64,000 nt of DNA from contig WMKJ01000017.1 in the NCBI GenBank assembly GCA_009733715.1, forward strand, positions 95,880 to 159,879. Direction: 5' to 3'. The translations under genes were made by a program, and so were the position numbers. Positions 32,579 through 44,800 of this stretch are shown one piece after another (the stretch's first letter is position 1; each line of letters begins with the position of its first letter). Source of the stretch: Herpomyces periplanetae. Its lineage: Eukaryota > Ascomycota > Laboulbeniomycetes > Herpomycetales > Herpomycetaceae. A model generated the notes under the pieces. The model was not told where the DNA came from. It saw only the letters and a program-made list of their open reading frames with translations, and ran no database searches.

Positions 32579-35500
32579 CTACTCAACGGGATCACAAGTA
32601 CAAAAGATATGTGAATCGCCCCATGCATCATCAAGTCTAGCAACTGTGGGCCAAATCTTCTTTTCCCTTAACCAAGGCAAGGGATAAGCTGCTCTCTCAC
32701 GAGTGTACGGGCGGTTCCAAGTAGGTTCATCGGCTAATAGATCCTTCAAAGGATGTGGTGCCATTTTCAATAAATTAATATCCTTGGGCTGAGTCCCCTG
32801 TTCAATTTCACGGATTTCATTCCGTATAGATATTAATGCATCACAAAAACGATCTAATTCCTCTTTACTCTCACTCTCAGTTGGTTCTATCATTAAAGTA
32901 TTAGCAACTGGCCAACTCATAGTTGGTGCATGGAACCCATAATCTTGAAGTCGTTTTGCAATATCTAATGCTTCTACTCCTGCGGTTGATTTGAATTCCC
33001 GCAAGTCAATTATGAATTCATGTGCACATCTTCCTTCACTGTTGGTGTACAAAACTGAATAATGATGCTTGACCCGATTCAAGATATAATTGGCATTCAA
33101 AAGGGTTATTTTCGTCGCCTTTGTCAACCCTTTTCCACCCATCATTTTGATGTATGACCAACTTATCGGTAAAATACCTGCACTACCGAATGGAGCTGCA
33201 CTAACCGCGGGAATCCCCATTGAACCACCCGTTTTAACAATACAATGTTTCGGTAGAAATGGCGCTAAATGTGATTTGACACCCACAGGTCCTATTCCTG
33301 GTCCTCCTCCTCCATGTGGAATACAAAATGTTTTATGTAAATTTAAATGGCAAACATCAGCCCCAATCCCTCGTGGTGAGCATAGTCCTATTTGAGCATT
33401 CATATTTGCCCCATCCATGTAAACTTGTCCGCCATGTTCATGAACAATTCTACAAGCATCTTGAACTAACGGTTCAAATACTCCAAATGTACTAGGGTAT
33501 GTGATCATTATCGCTGCTAATTCATTTCGATATAGTTCACACTTGGTCTTGAGGTCTTCGATATCCAAGTTTCCTGTTTCTGTATCACATCTAATAGGAA
33601 CTGTCTTAAACCCTGCCATACTAGCACTCGCTGGATTAGTTCCGTGTGCTGATACAGGAATTAAGCAAATATTTCGATGCTCCTCTCCCTTGTGTCGAAA
33701 GTATTCGTTAATTATTCTAAGCCCGGTAAATTCACCTTGCGCACCAGAATTCGGTTGTAAGGTCACAGCATCGAACCCAGTTATCTTTGCCAAATCACTT
33801 TCCAACTCTTCGATCAGCTTGGAGTAGCCTTTTGCCTGATTTAACGGCACGAATGGATGGATATTTGCAAATTCAGGCCAAGTTATCGGAACCATTTCTG
33901 TTGTTGCATTTAACTTCATCGTGCACGAACCTAGAGCAATCATAGAATGAATCAATGACAGATCTTTCGACCTTAAATGGTTGATATATCTGAGTATTTC
34001 TGTCTCTGAATGATACGTATTGAACACTTTATTCGTTAAAAATTCAGTTTTGCGGCCAAATTTAGCAAGTTCATTACTCATTGCGCCTCCCGATTCTTCA
34101 TTATCCATTGAAGTAAATCTGTCCGTCCAAATTTTAAGTTTAGACGATGGTCCTGATGGTGAAAAGTTCTCGAATACGCGGAATATCTTAACCAAATCAT
34201 CTCCAACCGTAGTCTCATCTAATGATATTCCAATTTTAGTATCGTTGATTTTTCGCAAATTAATATGATATTTTGATGAAGCAAAATCCAGGACCTCCTG
34301 TGAGCTTCCTTTTACAGAGCTAACGTCCACGGTCAATGTATCGAATACAAAATCTTGGTATTCTCCATGCTCGTCTGTACTTCCAGCTGCAAATCCGAGT
34401 TGACGAATGGCATCTCTTAGCATGTGTGTTTGGCCAAGAATACGGTTTGCTATTCTCTTCAAACCCAGTGGCCCATGATATATAGCGTAAAAGGCACTAA
34501 TATTGGCTAACAGTACTTGCGCCGTACAAATGTTACTTGTAGCCTTCTCGCGACGAATATGCTGCTCTCGCGTCTGTAGGGTTAACCGTAGAGCCGAATT
34601 TCCTATGCGATCCTTGGATCTCCCAATCAATCGGCCAGGAATCTTGCGCTGATGCTGACTACGACATGCAAAGAATCCAGCATGCGGACCACCGTACCCA
34701 AATGTAACCCCAAATCTTTGAGCACACCCAACTGCGACGTCAGCACCAAATTCACCAGGTGGAACCAGTAACGTCAAAGCTAGTAAATCGGTCGCAACAC
34801 ATAGTTTGCCATCATATTTGTGAACTAAATCAGCCATTTGAGCAAAGTTATCGACCCCACCCTCCGTATTGGGATACTGTGCTAACACCCCGATCAAACT
34901 CGACCCAACTTTTCTGATTGATTCGGAATTGTTAGCCAATAAGTCACCAACGACAAGTTTTACACCTGCACCATCTGCACGGGCCTTCATGACGTCAATA
35001 GTTTGGGGATGGCATAAATGTGATACAATGAACACTCGATCGGAACTTTTCGCCGGATTTTTCCATGTTGCTAAAGAAAAAGTTAACGCTTCCGCTGCAG
35101 CTGTAGCTTCGTCCAATACAGATGCATTTGCAACGGGTAAACCGACTAAATCAGATACCATAGTCTGAAAGTTTAACATAGACTCCATGCGCCCTTGACT
35201 AATTTCCGCTTGATAGGGAGTGTAACTCGTATACCAGCCTGGATCCTCCAAGATGTTTCTCCTCACAACTTGAGGCATATATGTGCCATAGTAGCCACAT
35301 CCAATAAAATTTTTGTAAACTTTATTCTTATCGGCCATATCCTTCAACTTTTTGAGAACTTGTTGCTCAGAATAAGCAGGGACTGACATTACATCAGACA
35401 ATTCGTAATCGGTTGATACTTCCAATTGATGAGTAGAAAGTATGCTTGCGGGTAAAACTTGCTTAACGAATTCGTCTAGACTAGTTACTCGAGGTTCCAA

Positions 35501-35785
35501 AGCTTCCAGCATTTGCTGTACAGCTTCATTGTCCGGTCCAATATGTCGGTCAGCAAAGCTAACCCGTGGCTTAACATGTGATGAACAGTATCGAACATTA
35601 AATGATGAAGTTGTATTAAAATTATTCTCAAGAATCCTCCGAATCGGCCGTGCTCTCTCACCATTCGTAAGCATTCTCGTCAACGTATGATTAACAATCC
35701 ATGATAAACCATTTTTAGCTGTGTTTAATCTTGAAATAGACAACCCTTTGTATGAAGAAGAAACAATTACTTTGGGTAACGGCAT
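32579..35785 (-). CDS. GCV2: Glycine dehydrogenase (decarboxylating), P protein
   Basis: Pyridoxal-phosphate enzyme of the mitochondrial glycine cleavage system. It decarboxylates glycine and passes the aminomethyl group to the lipoyl H protein. The single exon gives 1068 residues from ATG at 35785 (MPLPKVIVSSS). A TTG-initiated longer frame has no support. The first 90 residues are an Arg/Ser-rich presequence. The mature start is FADRHIGPDNEAVQQMLEAL. Both halves of the P protein are complete: GYYGTYMPQVVRRNILE near the start, and the PLP lysine in LNLHKTFCIPHGGGGPG (about residue 816) with PTMSWPVANTLMIEPTESE near the end. Length matches yeast and human proteins (about 1020-1035 plus presequence). 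A CACGTG lies 315 bp upstream. Confidence 0.96.
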   Translation of the reverse strand: MPLPKVIVSSSYKGLSISRLNTAKNGLSWIVNHTLTRMLTNGERARPIRRILENNFNTTSSFNVRYCSSHVKPRVSFADRHIGPDNEAVQQMLEALEPRVTSLDEFVKQVLPASILSTHQLEVSTDYELSDVMSVPAYSEQQVLKKLKDMADKNKVYKNFIGCGYYGTYMPQVVRRNILEDPGWYTSYTPYQAEISQGRMESMLNFQTMVSDLVGLPVANASVLDEATAAAEALTFSLATWKNPAKSSDRVFIVSHLCHPQTIDVMKARADGAGVKLVVGDLLANNSESIRKVGSSLIGVLAQYPNTEGGVDNFAQMADLVHKYDGKLCVATDLLALTLLVPPGEFGADVAVGCAQRFGVTFGYGGPHAGFFACRSQHQRKIPGRLIGRSKDRIGNSALRLTLQTREQHIRREKATSNICTAQVLLANISAFYAIYHGPLGLKRIANRILGQTHMLRDAIRQLGFAAGSTDEHGEYQDFVFDTLTVDVSSVKGSSQEVLDFASSKYHINLRKINDTKIGISLDETTVGDDLVKIFRVFENFSPSGPSSKLKIWTDRFTSMDNEESGGAMSNELAKFGRKTEFLTNKVFNTYHSETEILRYINHLRSKDLSLIHSMIALGSCTMKLNATTEMVPITWPEFANIHPFVPLNQAKGYSKLIEELESDLAKITGFDAVTLQPNSGAQGEFTGLRIINEYFRHKGEEHRNICLIPVSAHGTNPASASMAGFKTVPIRCDTETGNLDIEDLKTKCELYRNELAAIMITYPSTFGVFEPLVQDACRIVHEHGGQVYMDGANMNAQIGLCSPRGIGADVCHLNLHKTFCIPHGGGGPGIGPVGVKSHLAPFLPKHCIVKTGGSMGIPAVSAAPFGSAGILPISWSYIKMMGGKGLTKATKITLLNANYILNRVKHHYSVLYTNSEGRCAHEFIIDLREFKSTAGVEALDIAKRLQDYGFHAPTMSWPVANTLMIEPTESESKEELDRFCDALISIRNEIREIEQGTQPKDINLLKMAPHPLKDLLADEPTWNRPYTRERAAYPLPWLREKKIWPTVARLDDAWGDSHIFCTCDPVE

Positions 35786-35857
35786 TTCGTCATACAGACA
35801 AATGCTATTAAACAAAATGCCAAATTTTTCTAACCGAGCCAAGGAACGAAGAAATGA

Positions 35858-36205
35858 TTAGAATCCTGAAAATGGCTCTTGAGCGAACAAATAATCCTCC
35901 GATAATACAATAAGAGTGTACAAATTATTTAATATAAAATATACTTGTATACTAGAGGATGCAAGTGGAATAAAATTCAGTACCGGTGATGCGATTTTCG
36001 TCTCTTGACTTGGTCTTTTAAGCGAGGAAGTTATCAAAACCGTCCGGTCCGAATTAATCCATCCCTCGACAATCGGATACGGCAAGTCTTTCTTCCGAGC
36101 ACGTGATGTAACCAGAATCTGTATCGGTTTAGGGAAAAATTGGGGCTGAAAGAACCAACAGATAAGAGATATGGATGGGATGAATAGGATCAAGTTTTTA
36201 CGCAT
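35858..36205 (-). CDS. Doubtful small membrane protein, 115 aa
   Basis: The frame from ATG at 36205 to TAG has a hydrophobic start after two basic residues (MRKNLILFIPSISLICWFF), a mixed middle, and a second hydrophobic stretch near the end. No family is recognised. It lies immediately upstream of GCV2 on the same strand, where the GCV2 promoter must be, and contains a CACGTG. It is therefore more likely a chance frame, but a short membrane protein cannot be excluded. Confidence 0.2.
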   Translation of the reverse strand: MRKNLILFIPSISLICWFFQPQFFPKPIQILVTSRARKKDLPYPIVEGWINSDRTVLITSSLKRPSQETKIASPVLNFIPLASSSIQVYFILNNLYTLIVLSEDYLFAQEPFSGF

Positions 36206-36848
36206 ACGCAAGTCAGTTAAATTCAAAAGAATAAAAATGATAGCACAATTTTATCTTTGCATTATACACGATTCAACTTGTGCTAAACGCCTTTTAAAGT
36301 CGGAATTTTCCTGAACTGTATATGAATATATACATATACGAAAATGTAACTACATTGCGAATGTACAACCCGAGGGTTCGGCAATGGTTGCATTTGTTAC
36401 ATTATGGCAGTTGATTAACAAACCATGAGTTTGTTATGGTGAAGTTGGTGACCTTGGCAAGTTTTAACATAGACCGAATGTAACCGTGGATTACCACATA
36501 GTAATCAATGTTAACCCTATCACTAATGTGTAACAAAGTTTAACAACATAGCACCAATGTTGTTATGTCTTCCCCTTTGCAACGTTTTAATTTCACATAC
36601 AAGCTTTAAAAACATACCACAACTTCTATGACTCCGGGATTCCTTGCTGATGCGTCAGGTAATTGCATATAAGTTTCCCTGATGAATTTACTCGTTGTCT
36701 TAGCTTAACGATTTACCGATCATCGGGAATAACTTTGAGGCTTGACAAAAGCGTAAGACGTAATTGGATTAACCATATTGAAATATCCGCGCCAACTATA
36801 ATTATTATCAATCCAATGTAAGACTACAACGAATGTTGATTAACATGC
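36206..36848. promoter_or_regulatory. Intergenic between ARP9 and GCV2
   Basis: About 640 bases hold the ARP9 3' end and distal GCV2 promoter. The stretch at about 36380-36560 is dense in GTTA/TAAC steps, with one GTTAAC. No coding frame or RNA gene is recognised. Confidence 0.5.
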
Positions 36849-39035
36849 TTAGAAAGAGTATTCATATATTCCACTCGGCCCCAGATCATTATAGTCCGAT
36901 CTAGTCATAAATCCTTTGTTAGCGCCTTGATCAACTACAAATAAAACCTTGGATGCAATTTGTGCTCCAAGAAAAATGGCTTCATCAAATCCTGCTTCTT
37001 TCCAAATGGGAAAATATTCTGGTGCTTTAGCAAATTTAATGCTTGTAGGCGTTTGAAGATGTGCTGAATTTGTCCCATAAATCGAGCCTGGTTTACCTCT
37101 TGCTACGCTAGATTGATTCACCGGCATTGTTGCTGTAGACTTCGTATTTCCAGAAAAATTAGCATTAGTAGTCGATGTTTCATGTGAAATATCAAGCTTT
37201 GGTGCTGATGTTATTAGGTATTTATCCACCAGCTTAGCCATTAAAGCCTCTTTGAGTCCTAACAAGCAGAGCCACACGTTAGCAGGGCCCACAATTTCCA
37301 TCTCGTCTTATTCCATATTTTCAAGACTGGCTCTCTCTATTTTTGACGGTGTAAAAATTCTCCGACAAGTACCCCTCGTCTCGTCTCGTCTAGTCCCCAT
37401 AATATTCGCCTTGTCACATTTGTCCCACATGGGCCAATCATTCAAATTCAGTTATATACTGTCTTAACGTACGTACCTTTGACTTTTCCACCGTTTCCAA
37501 CAATGACTATTGAATCCCATAGTTCACCCCGCTTTCCAATATCTTCAACAGATTGAACAGCTGCATAAATAACATCAGCTAATTCTTCAAGAAAATCTTT
37601 TGAAACTGCCTTAAAACGTTCTAGACCAATCTCAATTTCTTTCCGTTTAACACTCTCAACTGCTACGGCCTCTGATCTCTCTTCTTCCATAACATTATCT
37701 TGTTCTTTTTCTTCCTCTTCTATCTCCATTGATACATTTTCATCTTCATGTTCTTTCACTCCTTCACTAATTTTTACTTCCACATCGGTCTGTTCGGTAT
37801 TATTACCCTCTCCAGCACCTTTCATTTCGTACAAAAACGTATTAAAAATTCTCTCAGAATTACGAAGCCGAAGAGAAACTTTGGCCGCTGCATCATCCTT
37901 GTTTTTCTTCAAATTCTTTTCTCGTTCTCTTTGCGCCAACAATTCTGCAGTTTTGCCACTTGTCACAATGCCTGCCACATCTAGTACACCTTCTTCAATC
38001 TCAACATCATCGTTTGTGTCTCCAATACCCAAACTTTTACTCAACTCTCCCGTTGGGCTCTTTGTTTTACCCAGGCCATTTTCTCCGTTGGTTTCCTTTA
38101 TTACATTCTCATCACAAATTTTTGTACTTTTTGATTCATCTTTCAATTGCTCTTCTAATATCTCCAGCAAAGTGTCCGGTAAAACTTCTGTTATAGAGCT
38201 ACACTTTAACTTTTCGCACATGTCATATGTGAACCCCTTCGGTGCTAATAAACCGTAGAGCTGTTTTGTTATAGAGTTTCCTCCACAATTCGTCAGGGAA
38301 AGTTTTCGTGTCCTATCTTGTACAATATGATCCACAACCGTAACCACGTCCGCTTTTTCATAACCTATATCCACAACAGTAGCTGTAGATAAACCATATC
38401 CGTAACAAGCTGCCGAGGCTGCATTCATTATTTGAAATGCTGGAGACTTAAATTTCTCAAAAAAAAATTGAGTCAATCGTTCATGATCACTAAGTGTCCA
38501 ACACTGTTCTGATATTAATAAAATCGGCGTGTGAAAAGGTGGATTAAGAGTGTTGTGGACGTGTGTCATTAAAGCTAAAAAGCATGGCCAATTAACAATT
38601 TCCCCACGAACAATTGGCCAGACGGCATCTTCTTCAGATTCAAAATCTTCTTCATATATTGTTGCCTCTACTAACTCATTTTCAGGTGTAGTCACGGTTT
38701 CTGGGTCATTCATTTCATTTGTGCAAGCTTGCTTAACTGTAGTTTTGCGCGGTATAACACGATAGGGCTCCCATTCACCTTCTTTTTCGGCGCGAAACAT
38801 GCATGATCGTAATTTCAACTTAGCCGGTGTTAATACTTCCGAAATTCCTAGTACAGCTAATGTAGTTTTCGATCCCGGTACCACTATCTACAATTGTTCA
38901 CTCGTCCGTCCTCACAACGAAAAAGTGGAAGAAAACGGAAAATTTGTTAATCAATCTTTCAAATAGTTATAAATCGTAACATGTATTTTGATATTTAAAG
39001 CATACGAATACTTGATCCTCGCGAAACGACGGCAT
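36849..39035 (-). CDS. ARP9: Actin-related protein Arp9, SWI/SNF-RSC subunit
   Basis: Nuclear actin-related protein that, with Arp7 in yeast, forms a module on the remodeller ATPase. Three exons (39006-39035, 37477-38887, 36849-37258) with introns of 118 and 218 nt give 616 residues. The 30-nt first exon supplies MPSFREDQVF. Splicing yields FIVVPGSKTTLAVLGI, then TPAKLKLRSCMF. The second junction restores SIVIVGNGGKVKGLKEALMA. Family features are the PILLISEQCWTLSDHERLTQ and TVVDIGYEKADV actin-fold segments, and DVAGIVTSGKTAELLAQRER, a stretch typical of fungal Arp9. Acidic insertions near residues 380-440 make it longer than the yeast protein (467 aa). Without the first exon the frame would have to begin at a GTG. 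A CACGTG lies 263 bp upstream. Confidence 0.9.
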
Positions 39036-39637
39036 CGTTCATTCTTATATTTTCCGGAATAAAGACTAATAAATTTCTTGACTAGTTCAGCTCAACAGTC
39101 TTCAGTGTGAGTAAAACATGACATAAAACATACCGGAAATATACTATATTCAAAATAAATATCCCATTTACAATTCAATCCCTTAAAATATTAAATCATC
39201 ACAACATCAACTCCTTTTCTCCTCTTCAATATAACTTTACTTTGCCATCTTCCCGTCTCCATCTCCATTTCAAATAATCCAGTCACCTGATCATTCTCAC
39301 GTGATTCAGTTACTCCACCTGTGTGGAGCATTTTTGTGGCGCAGCTTCCGTGGTTAAGTATCGCAAAGTTAAAATGGTTGATTTGAGAGGATGAGAAGTT
39401 GTATATGAGGAATTTAATCAATTGACTACGTTGAAATATACTGAAATTAGTTTGATAAGTTTTGGTAGCTTAGAAAATTGTAGAAAATTCGGTGGAAAAA
39501 GCAAAGCTTGGTACAAGTATTTACACAGGCATGGAAAAGAGTTTCTGTTAAATTAAAAGATAAAAACCGCCCGAAAATCCAAGATTAATAAATCATTAAG
39601 CTTGAACACCTAACTCCATCCATCAAAATATCGTTTA
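39036..39637. promoter_or_regulatory. Promoter of ARP9 and 3' region of the PSST gene
   Basis: 600 AT-rich bases lie between two minus-strand genes. CACGTG is present at 39298-39303, 263 bp upstream of the ARP9 start. Nothing else is recognisable. Confidence 0.55.
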
Positions 39638-40339
39638 TCAATTTCTATACCACCGACGGGTTACTTCCGTATTGCGGATTTTACGTTGAAGTTGCATAAT
39701 CCCAAACATAAGAGCTTCGGCCGTAGGGGGACAACCTGGAACGTAAATGTCCACTGGAACTATGCGATCACAGCCCCGCGTAACACTGTAACTATAATGA
39801 TAATATCCACCACCATTGGCACAGCTACCCATGGAAATTACCCAACGAGGATCGGGCATTTGATCGTAGACTTGGCGAAGTGCAGATGCCATTTTATTTG
39901 TAAGAGTTCCAGCGACTATTAGAACGTCTGATTGACGGGGTGAGGCCCGAAAAATTATTCCAAGTCGGTCTTGATCATAACGGGGTCCTGACAAATGCAT
40001 CATTTCAACAGCGCAGCAAGCTAATCCAAATGTCATAGGCCATAATGATGATGTACGGGCCCAACTGACTAGTTTATCGACAGATGATAAGGCATGTTGT
40101 GCTAAATTGGTAGGCTGTCGAGTTGCAAGTGATGTATAATTTGATTGTGCAGTTGAACAGGAAAATGATCTCTCAGATGGCGCCGAAACTATACATTTTA
40201 CTCGACTGTCGGGAACATTTGGTGAACTTCCCAAGCTACCAACAAATCTTTTGAAAAAAAATAGTCTACCCGTAGAATAGTTAGTTGATAACAGAAATTT
40301 CGATGTTCCACGATATTGTAACATGTTCATAGTAATCAT
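39638..40339 (-). CDS. NADH:ubiquinone oxidoreductase PSST subunit (NDUFS7 type), mitochondrial
   Basis: Complex I subunit that carries iron-sulfur cluster N2, the last step before ubiquinone. The single exon encodes 233 residues. The first 75 are a Ser/Arg-rich presequence, and the conserved domain starts at [20 protein letters not shown]. The four cluster ligands are visible: Cys108-Cys109 in [11 protein letters not shown], Cys173 in [12 protein letters not shown] and Cys203 in [13 protein letters not shown]. The quinone-site loop [19 protein letters not shown] is intact. The first ATG (40339) and the one at 40330 are both in frame, and either may be used. The length is typical for the fungal precursor. 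Its presence shows that the organism has complex I. A CACGTG lies 289 bp upstream. Confidence 0.96.
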   Translation of the reverse strand: MITMNMLQYRGTSKFLLSTNYSTGRLFFFKRFVGSLGSSPNVPDSRVKCIVSAPSERSFSCSTAQSNYTSLATRQPTNLAQHALSSVDKLVSWARTSSLWPMTFGLACCAVEMMHLSGPRYDQDRLGIIFRASPRQSDVLIVAGTLTNKMASALRQVYDQMPDPRWVISMGSCANGGGYYHYSYSVTRGCDRIVPVDIYVPGCPPTAEALMFGIMQLQRKIRNTEVTRRWYRN

Positions 40340-41866
40340 TTACGCGTTAATGTCGCTGTTACAATTCATTAACGTGCAGAATAAATTATCCAAGATGGTT
40401 CGAAAGGTCAAGAAGTCAAAAAGAAATTATAAATGATAAATTAACTAGCACAAACTTTTTTTCTGACAATTAGAAGGTAAAAATGACCAAATTTAATCAT
40501 TTTGCTGCTATTCCCATCGTCAAATTCTCCAACAAAGCATGAGCCAGAATATACGTAAAAGCGGAAAAGAGTAAAAATTTACCAGAATTTAGTAATACGG
40601 GAATTTTGATTGGTCAACCCCTTACGCCACGTGACTTATCCAGATTGGCCAGCCACAGCAGAGACAAGCTATTTTCCAGTAGCGATGACTAAGCTAATTG
40701 TTGGGGGATGATGAGGCGTGTGGCGATGCAGAGCGTAAGGTCGAGGATAGAATTGGCAGAATTAGAAAACTTTGACGATGGTGAGTGCAGGTAGAGATAC
40801 TTCAGTATGTGTCTTAGGTATCTGGGTTTGTGAACTAGATTGGTGGGTTAGTATGGTGTGAGGAAAAATGACAACTTCGCTTATCATTGATATATGATGA
40901 ATTAAGTTCTCGGGAGTCTTATTATTTAATGTGTTAATACTACTAATCGACAATTTATTCAGGTTAAGTAGGTAATATGCTACAATTGCACGTAAACATA
41001 TCAATTACCATAAAACTAAACATATTATTCACAACCAGAAATCTTTTAACCATAATTTTCATTCATTCATATTAACTTAGGCTTATCACCTTGTAAATCC
41101 TCTCTCCCCCCCATTACTCTGCATCTTCCTTCCAATTGTCTGCTTGCACCTGAGTAACGGAAAAACTGTAATCCACCCGATATTCTTGTACGCATGACTT
41201 GAAGATAACGTGACCAAAGTCGTGTCAACGTCAAAGTTTCACTTTATTTTTCTCGCAACGCACCACATCACGATTAATTCGTCTTTTCACGTATACAACA
41301 AATTCTTTCACGTATTCATCCGTGATAGTTTACTTGTGAATACTTTGTAATTAAGTTTACTGCTTAACTTTATTTTCGTGGAGAATAACTTTCAGTCTTT
41401 ACGGTCATTGACCAAAGGTTCTCCATTCTTCTACCTACTTTCTACTTCTACGGCTTTGTATCTTTTTAAATTTAGTTCGATTGATATTTTGCATCATTAT
41501 CATCATCATCGTTATTTGAACTTACATCTGCATCGATGTTTACATGCATTCTCATCTACCATCTTTCAAAAACGCCTCCTTGAATTCATATTCATTTCAT
41601 TCAAGGAATTTTTACCCTCAAATTAATACGATATGTTGTTTATCTTCCCTGCTATGAATTAATTAAAGTCAACATCACCTTAAGTCAATAGTCACTAAAA
41701 AATTAATTATCGTACTTTAACCATCTCGATTCATTTTCTCTCGCGCATTTACTTATACTATCGTACAAGCTCACGGACCGCTGCGTTAGGTTTACGCTTT
41801 GCCGGTAACTTGACTTAATTTCATTATACTGTCACTCTACAGCATATACCGTGTTACTTGAACAGC
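40340..41866. promoter_or_regulatory. Divergent promoter, PSST gene / NTE1
   Basis: 1.5 kb lies between two divergent starts. CACGTG is present at 40628-40633 on the PSST side. The half next to NTE1 is C/T-rich on the plus strand. There are only short frames without family features. Confidence 0.55.
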
Positions 41867-44800
41867 ATGAAGTCGTTTACATTATTATTACTGGCCATCG
41901 GTTACTGTATACAGGCCGAATCTTACACAGATCGGCCTCCTGAGGTTCAGAATATTCCTGTTAATTCAGGTTCAGCTCAGCACATCAAAGTTGGATTATT
42001 TGGCACAATCGCTGGTTCAATTTTCGCACTCATCAAAATCGTCATGAAGTCATTTTCAACAGCTCTTTATCGCCTTTTTTCCATGTCCCTTACGTTAACG
42101 TTAAGTTTTACCACGGTTATTTTTATTCTTATCGCTATTGCGTGCATTATAAGCATGATAGTTCGTTACCGAGTCATGACTGTTTATGCACGCCTTCCAG
42201 CTGAGTTAAAACGTACGGAATCACGAATTGAAATATTTCCTAATAATCCAGCGGGCGATAATAAGCCAGGCCTTTCAAACTATCTCGATGAATTCTTGAG
42301 TGCTATTAAAATCTTTGGGTATCTCGAGCGACCTGTTTTTCATGAGCTTACGCGAACTATGCGTACAAGAAAATTGTTTGCTGGAGAAACGCTACTATTA
42401 GAAGAGGAAAAAGGATTTTGCTTAGTGGTTGACGGGCTAGTTCAAATTTTCGTTAAATCACAAAATGACGACGCTAGTGGACAGGATTGCTCATCCGATG
42501 ATGCAGATGATGATTGCCCCGAAACCCGTGGTCACAATCAAAAGTATCAGTTATTAACAGAGGTCAAAAGTGGTGCACCGTTATCATCATTATTTTCTAT
42601 TCTTTCTCTCTTTACCGAAGAAGTTAAGCTAAAATATCAAGAGTCGATGACTTCATCAGTTGGTTCGTTTCGTGAACGTAAAGAAAGCAAAAGCACTGGT
42701 GATGATTTTGAACAGTTAACTGATACATCAGTGTCAGAGCATCAAACTGCCTGTGGCGGTGGTTTGTCGTCTGATATGTATCTCAAAACTCCCAGTCACC
42801 CTTTGTCAAGCTTCCACTATATGACGGGATCACAGTGTGAAAGTCGACCATCATCAGTTGATCCCTTTAAAATGAATATAGGGTTCGACTATTCACGTAA
42901 AGTGTCACAGAGAAATCGAGAGTCAATCCATCCTGATATACTAGCACGGTCTGTAGTAAATACAACAATTGCTATTATACCGGTATCAGCCTTTCGGCGA
43001 CTTACGCATTTATATCCAAAATCCACGGGACAGATTATACAAGTGATAATAACAAGATTCAATCGAGTTACTTTAGCGACAGCGCATGGCTATCTGAAGT
43101 TAACGAACGAATTCATAAAATCTGAACGGGCGATGAGTCGATTTATATCGTTTGGGTTACCGGACTATTTGCTAGATGCACCTTTAGTTCGATTGAAAGA
43201 TAAATTCAAGGCGGAAAGAGATCGTATTAAGCCTGATGATGCAGTTCGTGGTATTGCACTACACAATCCCAGAGAAGGGAGGAAGCATAAGTCTACTAGT
43301 TCAATTAAACGAGGAATCGTTGCCCACCCCAGATTTACTAGTGATCACTCTTGTTTATTAAAGTCTAGGCGAACTTCTCGACGAGCAATATCGTCGGATA
43401 ACGATGGAGTGTGCACCAACGCAGGCGACCTTATAGTAAGTTACATGTCTTCCCCGTTTATGCTGTCACAGCCATTTCATACATCGCATAATATACGTCT
43501 ATCATCATCTTCACGGGAAAATCGGGGAGTGACATCACAAGGAGTACTTCATATTGTTAATGAAGATATTGAAAATGAAAGTCAGCACTTTCGCGAAGCA
43601 ATTTTATTTTGCATTTACAAGGCCCTAGGGTTGGGAGAGGCATCACCGTCTCAGTCAGTTAGCACGGGAGAATCGGCACCGCGACTTGTTTCGTATGATC
43701 ATAAGCGAAAGAAAGCGGTATTCAATAATTTTTCTAGTTCCATTGAGACTACAGAACCTTCATCTTTTGAAATTGAGTCTGAATCAGTTGGATCTCAGTT
43801 TGGGACAGCTCTGAGCATGGAGCCATTTTTGTTTCCCATGGAAGAATTAATTGATGATGTAGAAATTATCTTTTATCCAGCTAATGCGGTCTTGGTGGAG
43901 CAAGGTAAACGAAATCCTGGGTTGTTTTATGTTATTGATGGGATATTAGAGGTTAGTGTTGCTGAAGAACCCAATAACGTGGATTTATCGGTTCGGTTGG
44001 GTACCTCGTACGACTCATTGCTTCCATCACCAAACGCTCTCAGGTCAAAGTCAGGATCAAGATTGTCGAAAATGGCGTTCCATCGAGATGGTAATAGTAT
44101 ATTGGATCCATCGAATGGATCTAAACCGTATAAGTGGAGACGGAATTCGTTTTTAATTAAACCAGGAGGCATCGCGGGATATGTAGGGACGGTATCGGAT
44201 CATAGGTCATTTGTTGAAGTTACAGCAAAAACAAATGTGTACGTAGGGTTTCTCCCACGAAAATCAGTGGAACGAATTGCAGAAAAATATCCGATTGTGC
44301 TGTTAACATTGGCTAAAAGATTAACTTGGATAATTCCCAAGCTAATACTCCACATTGACTTTGCACTAGAATGGATGCAAGCCAGTGCAGGTCAAATTAT
44401 TTTTAAACAAAATGAAGAAAGTGATGCCATTTATATCGTGCTTAATGGCCGATTAAGAGCGTTACGTGAAAGTGAAACGGGCGAAGTGTCAATTCTAGGA
44501 GAATTCGCTCAAGGGGATAGTATTGGAGAATTAGAAGCTTTAACGGATAATGCACGCCCAGGATCATTACACGCGATTCGAGATGGAGAATTAGCTAGAT
44601 TTCCCATTACCTTATTCAATAGCCTGGCATTTGAACATCCGGAAATATCAATCACCATATCGAAAGTGATTGCACAGCGGATGAGAGCTCTAATGGATGA
44701 TATAAATAAGGTTCGTGGAGCAGCTGTGGTTCACACGAATCCGTCGTCCACGATTAATTTACGCACGATTTCAATTATTCCAGTGGCATCGGGTGTTCCG

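Noticed and set aside
37448-38884. GTG start for the Arp9 frame
   Set aside because: A 30-nt upstream exon with an ATG (39033-39035) and a 118-nt intron gives the family N-terminus.
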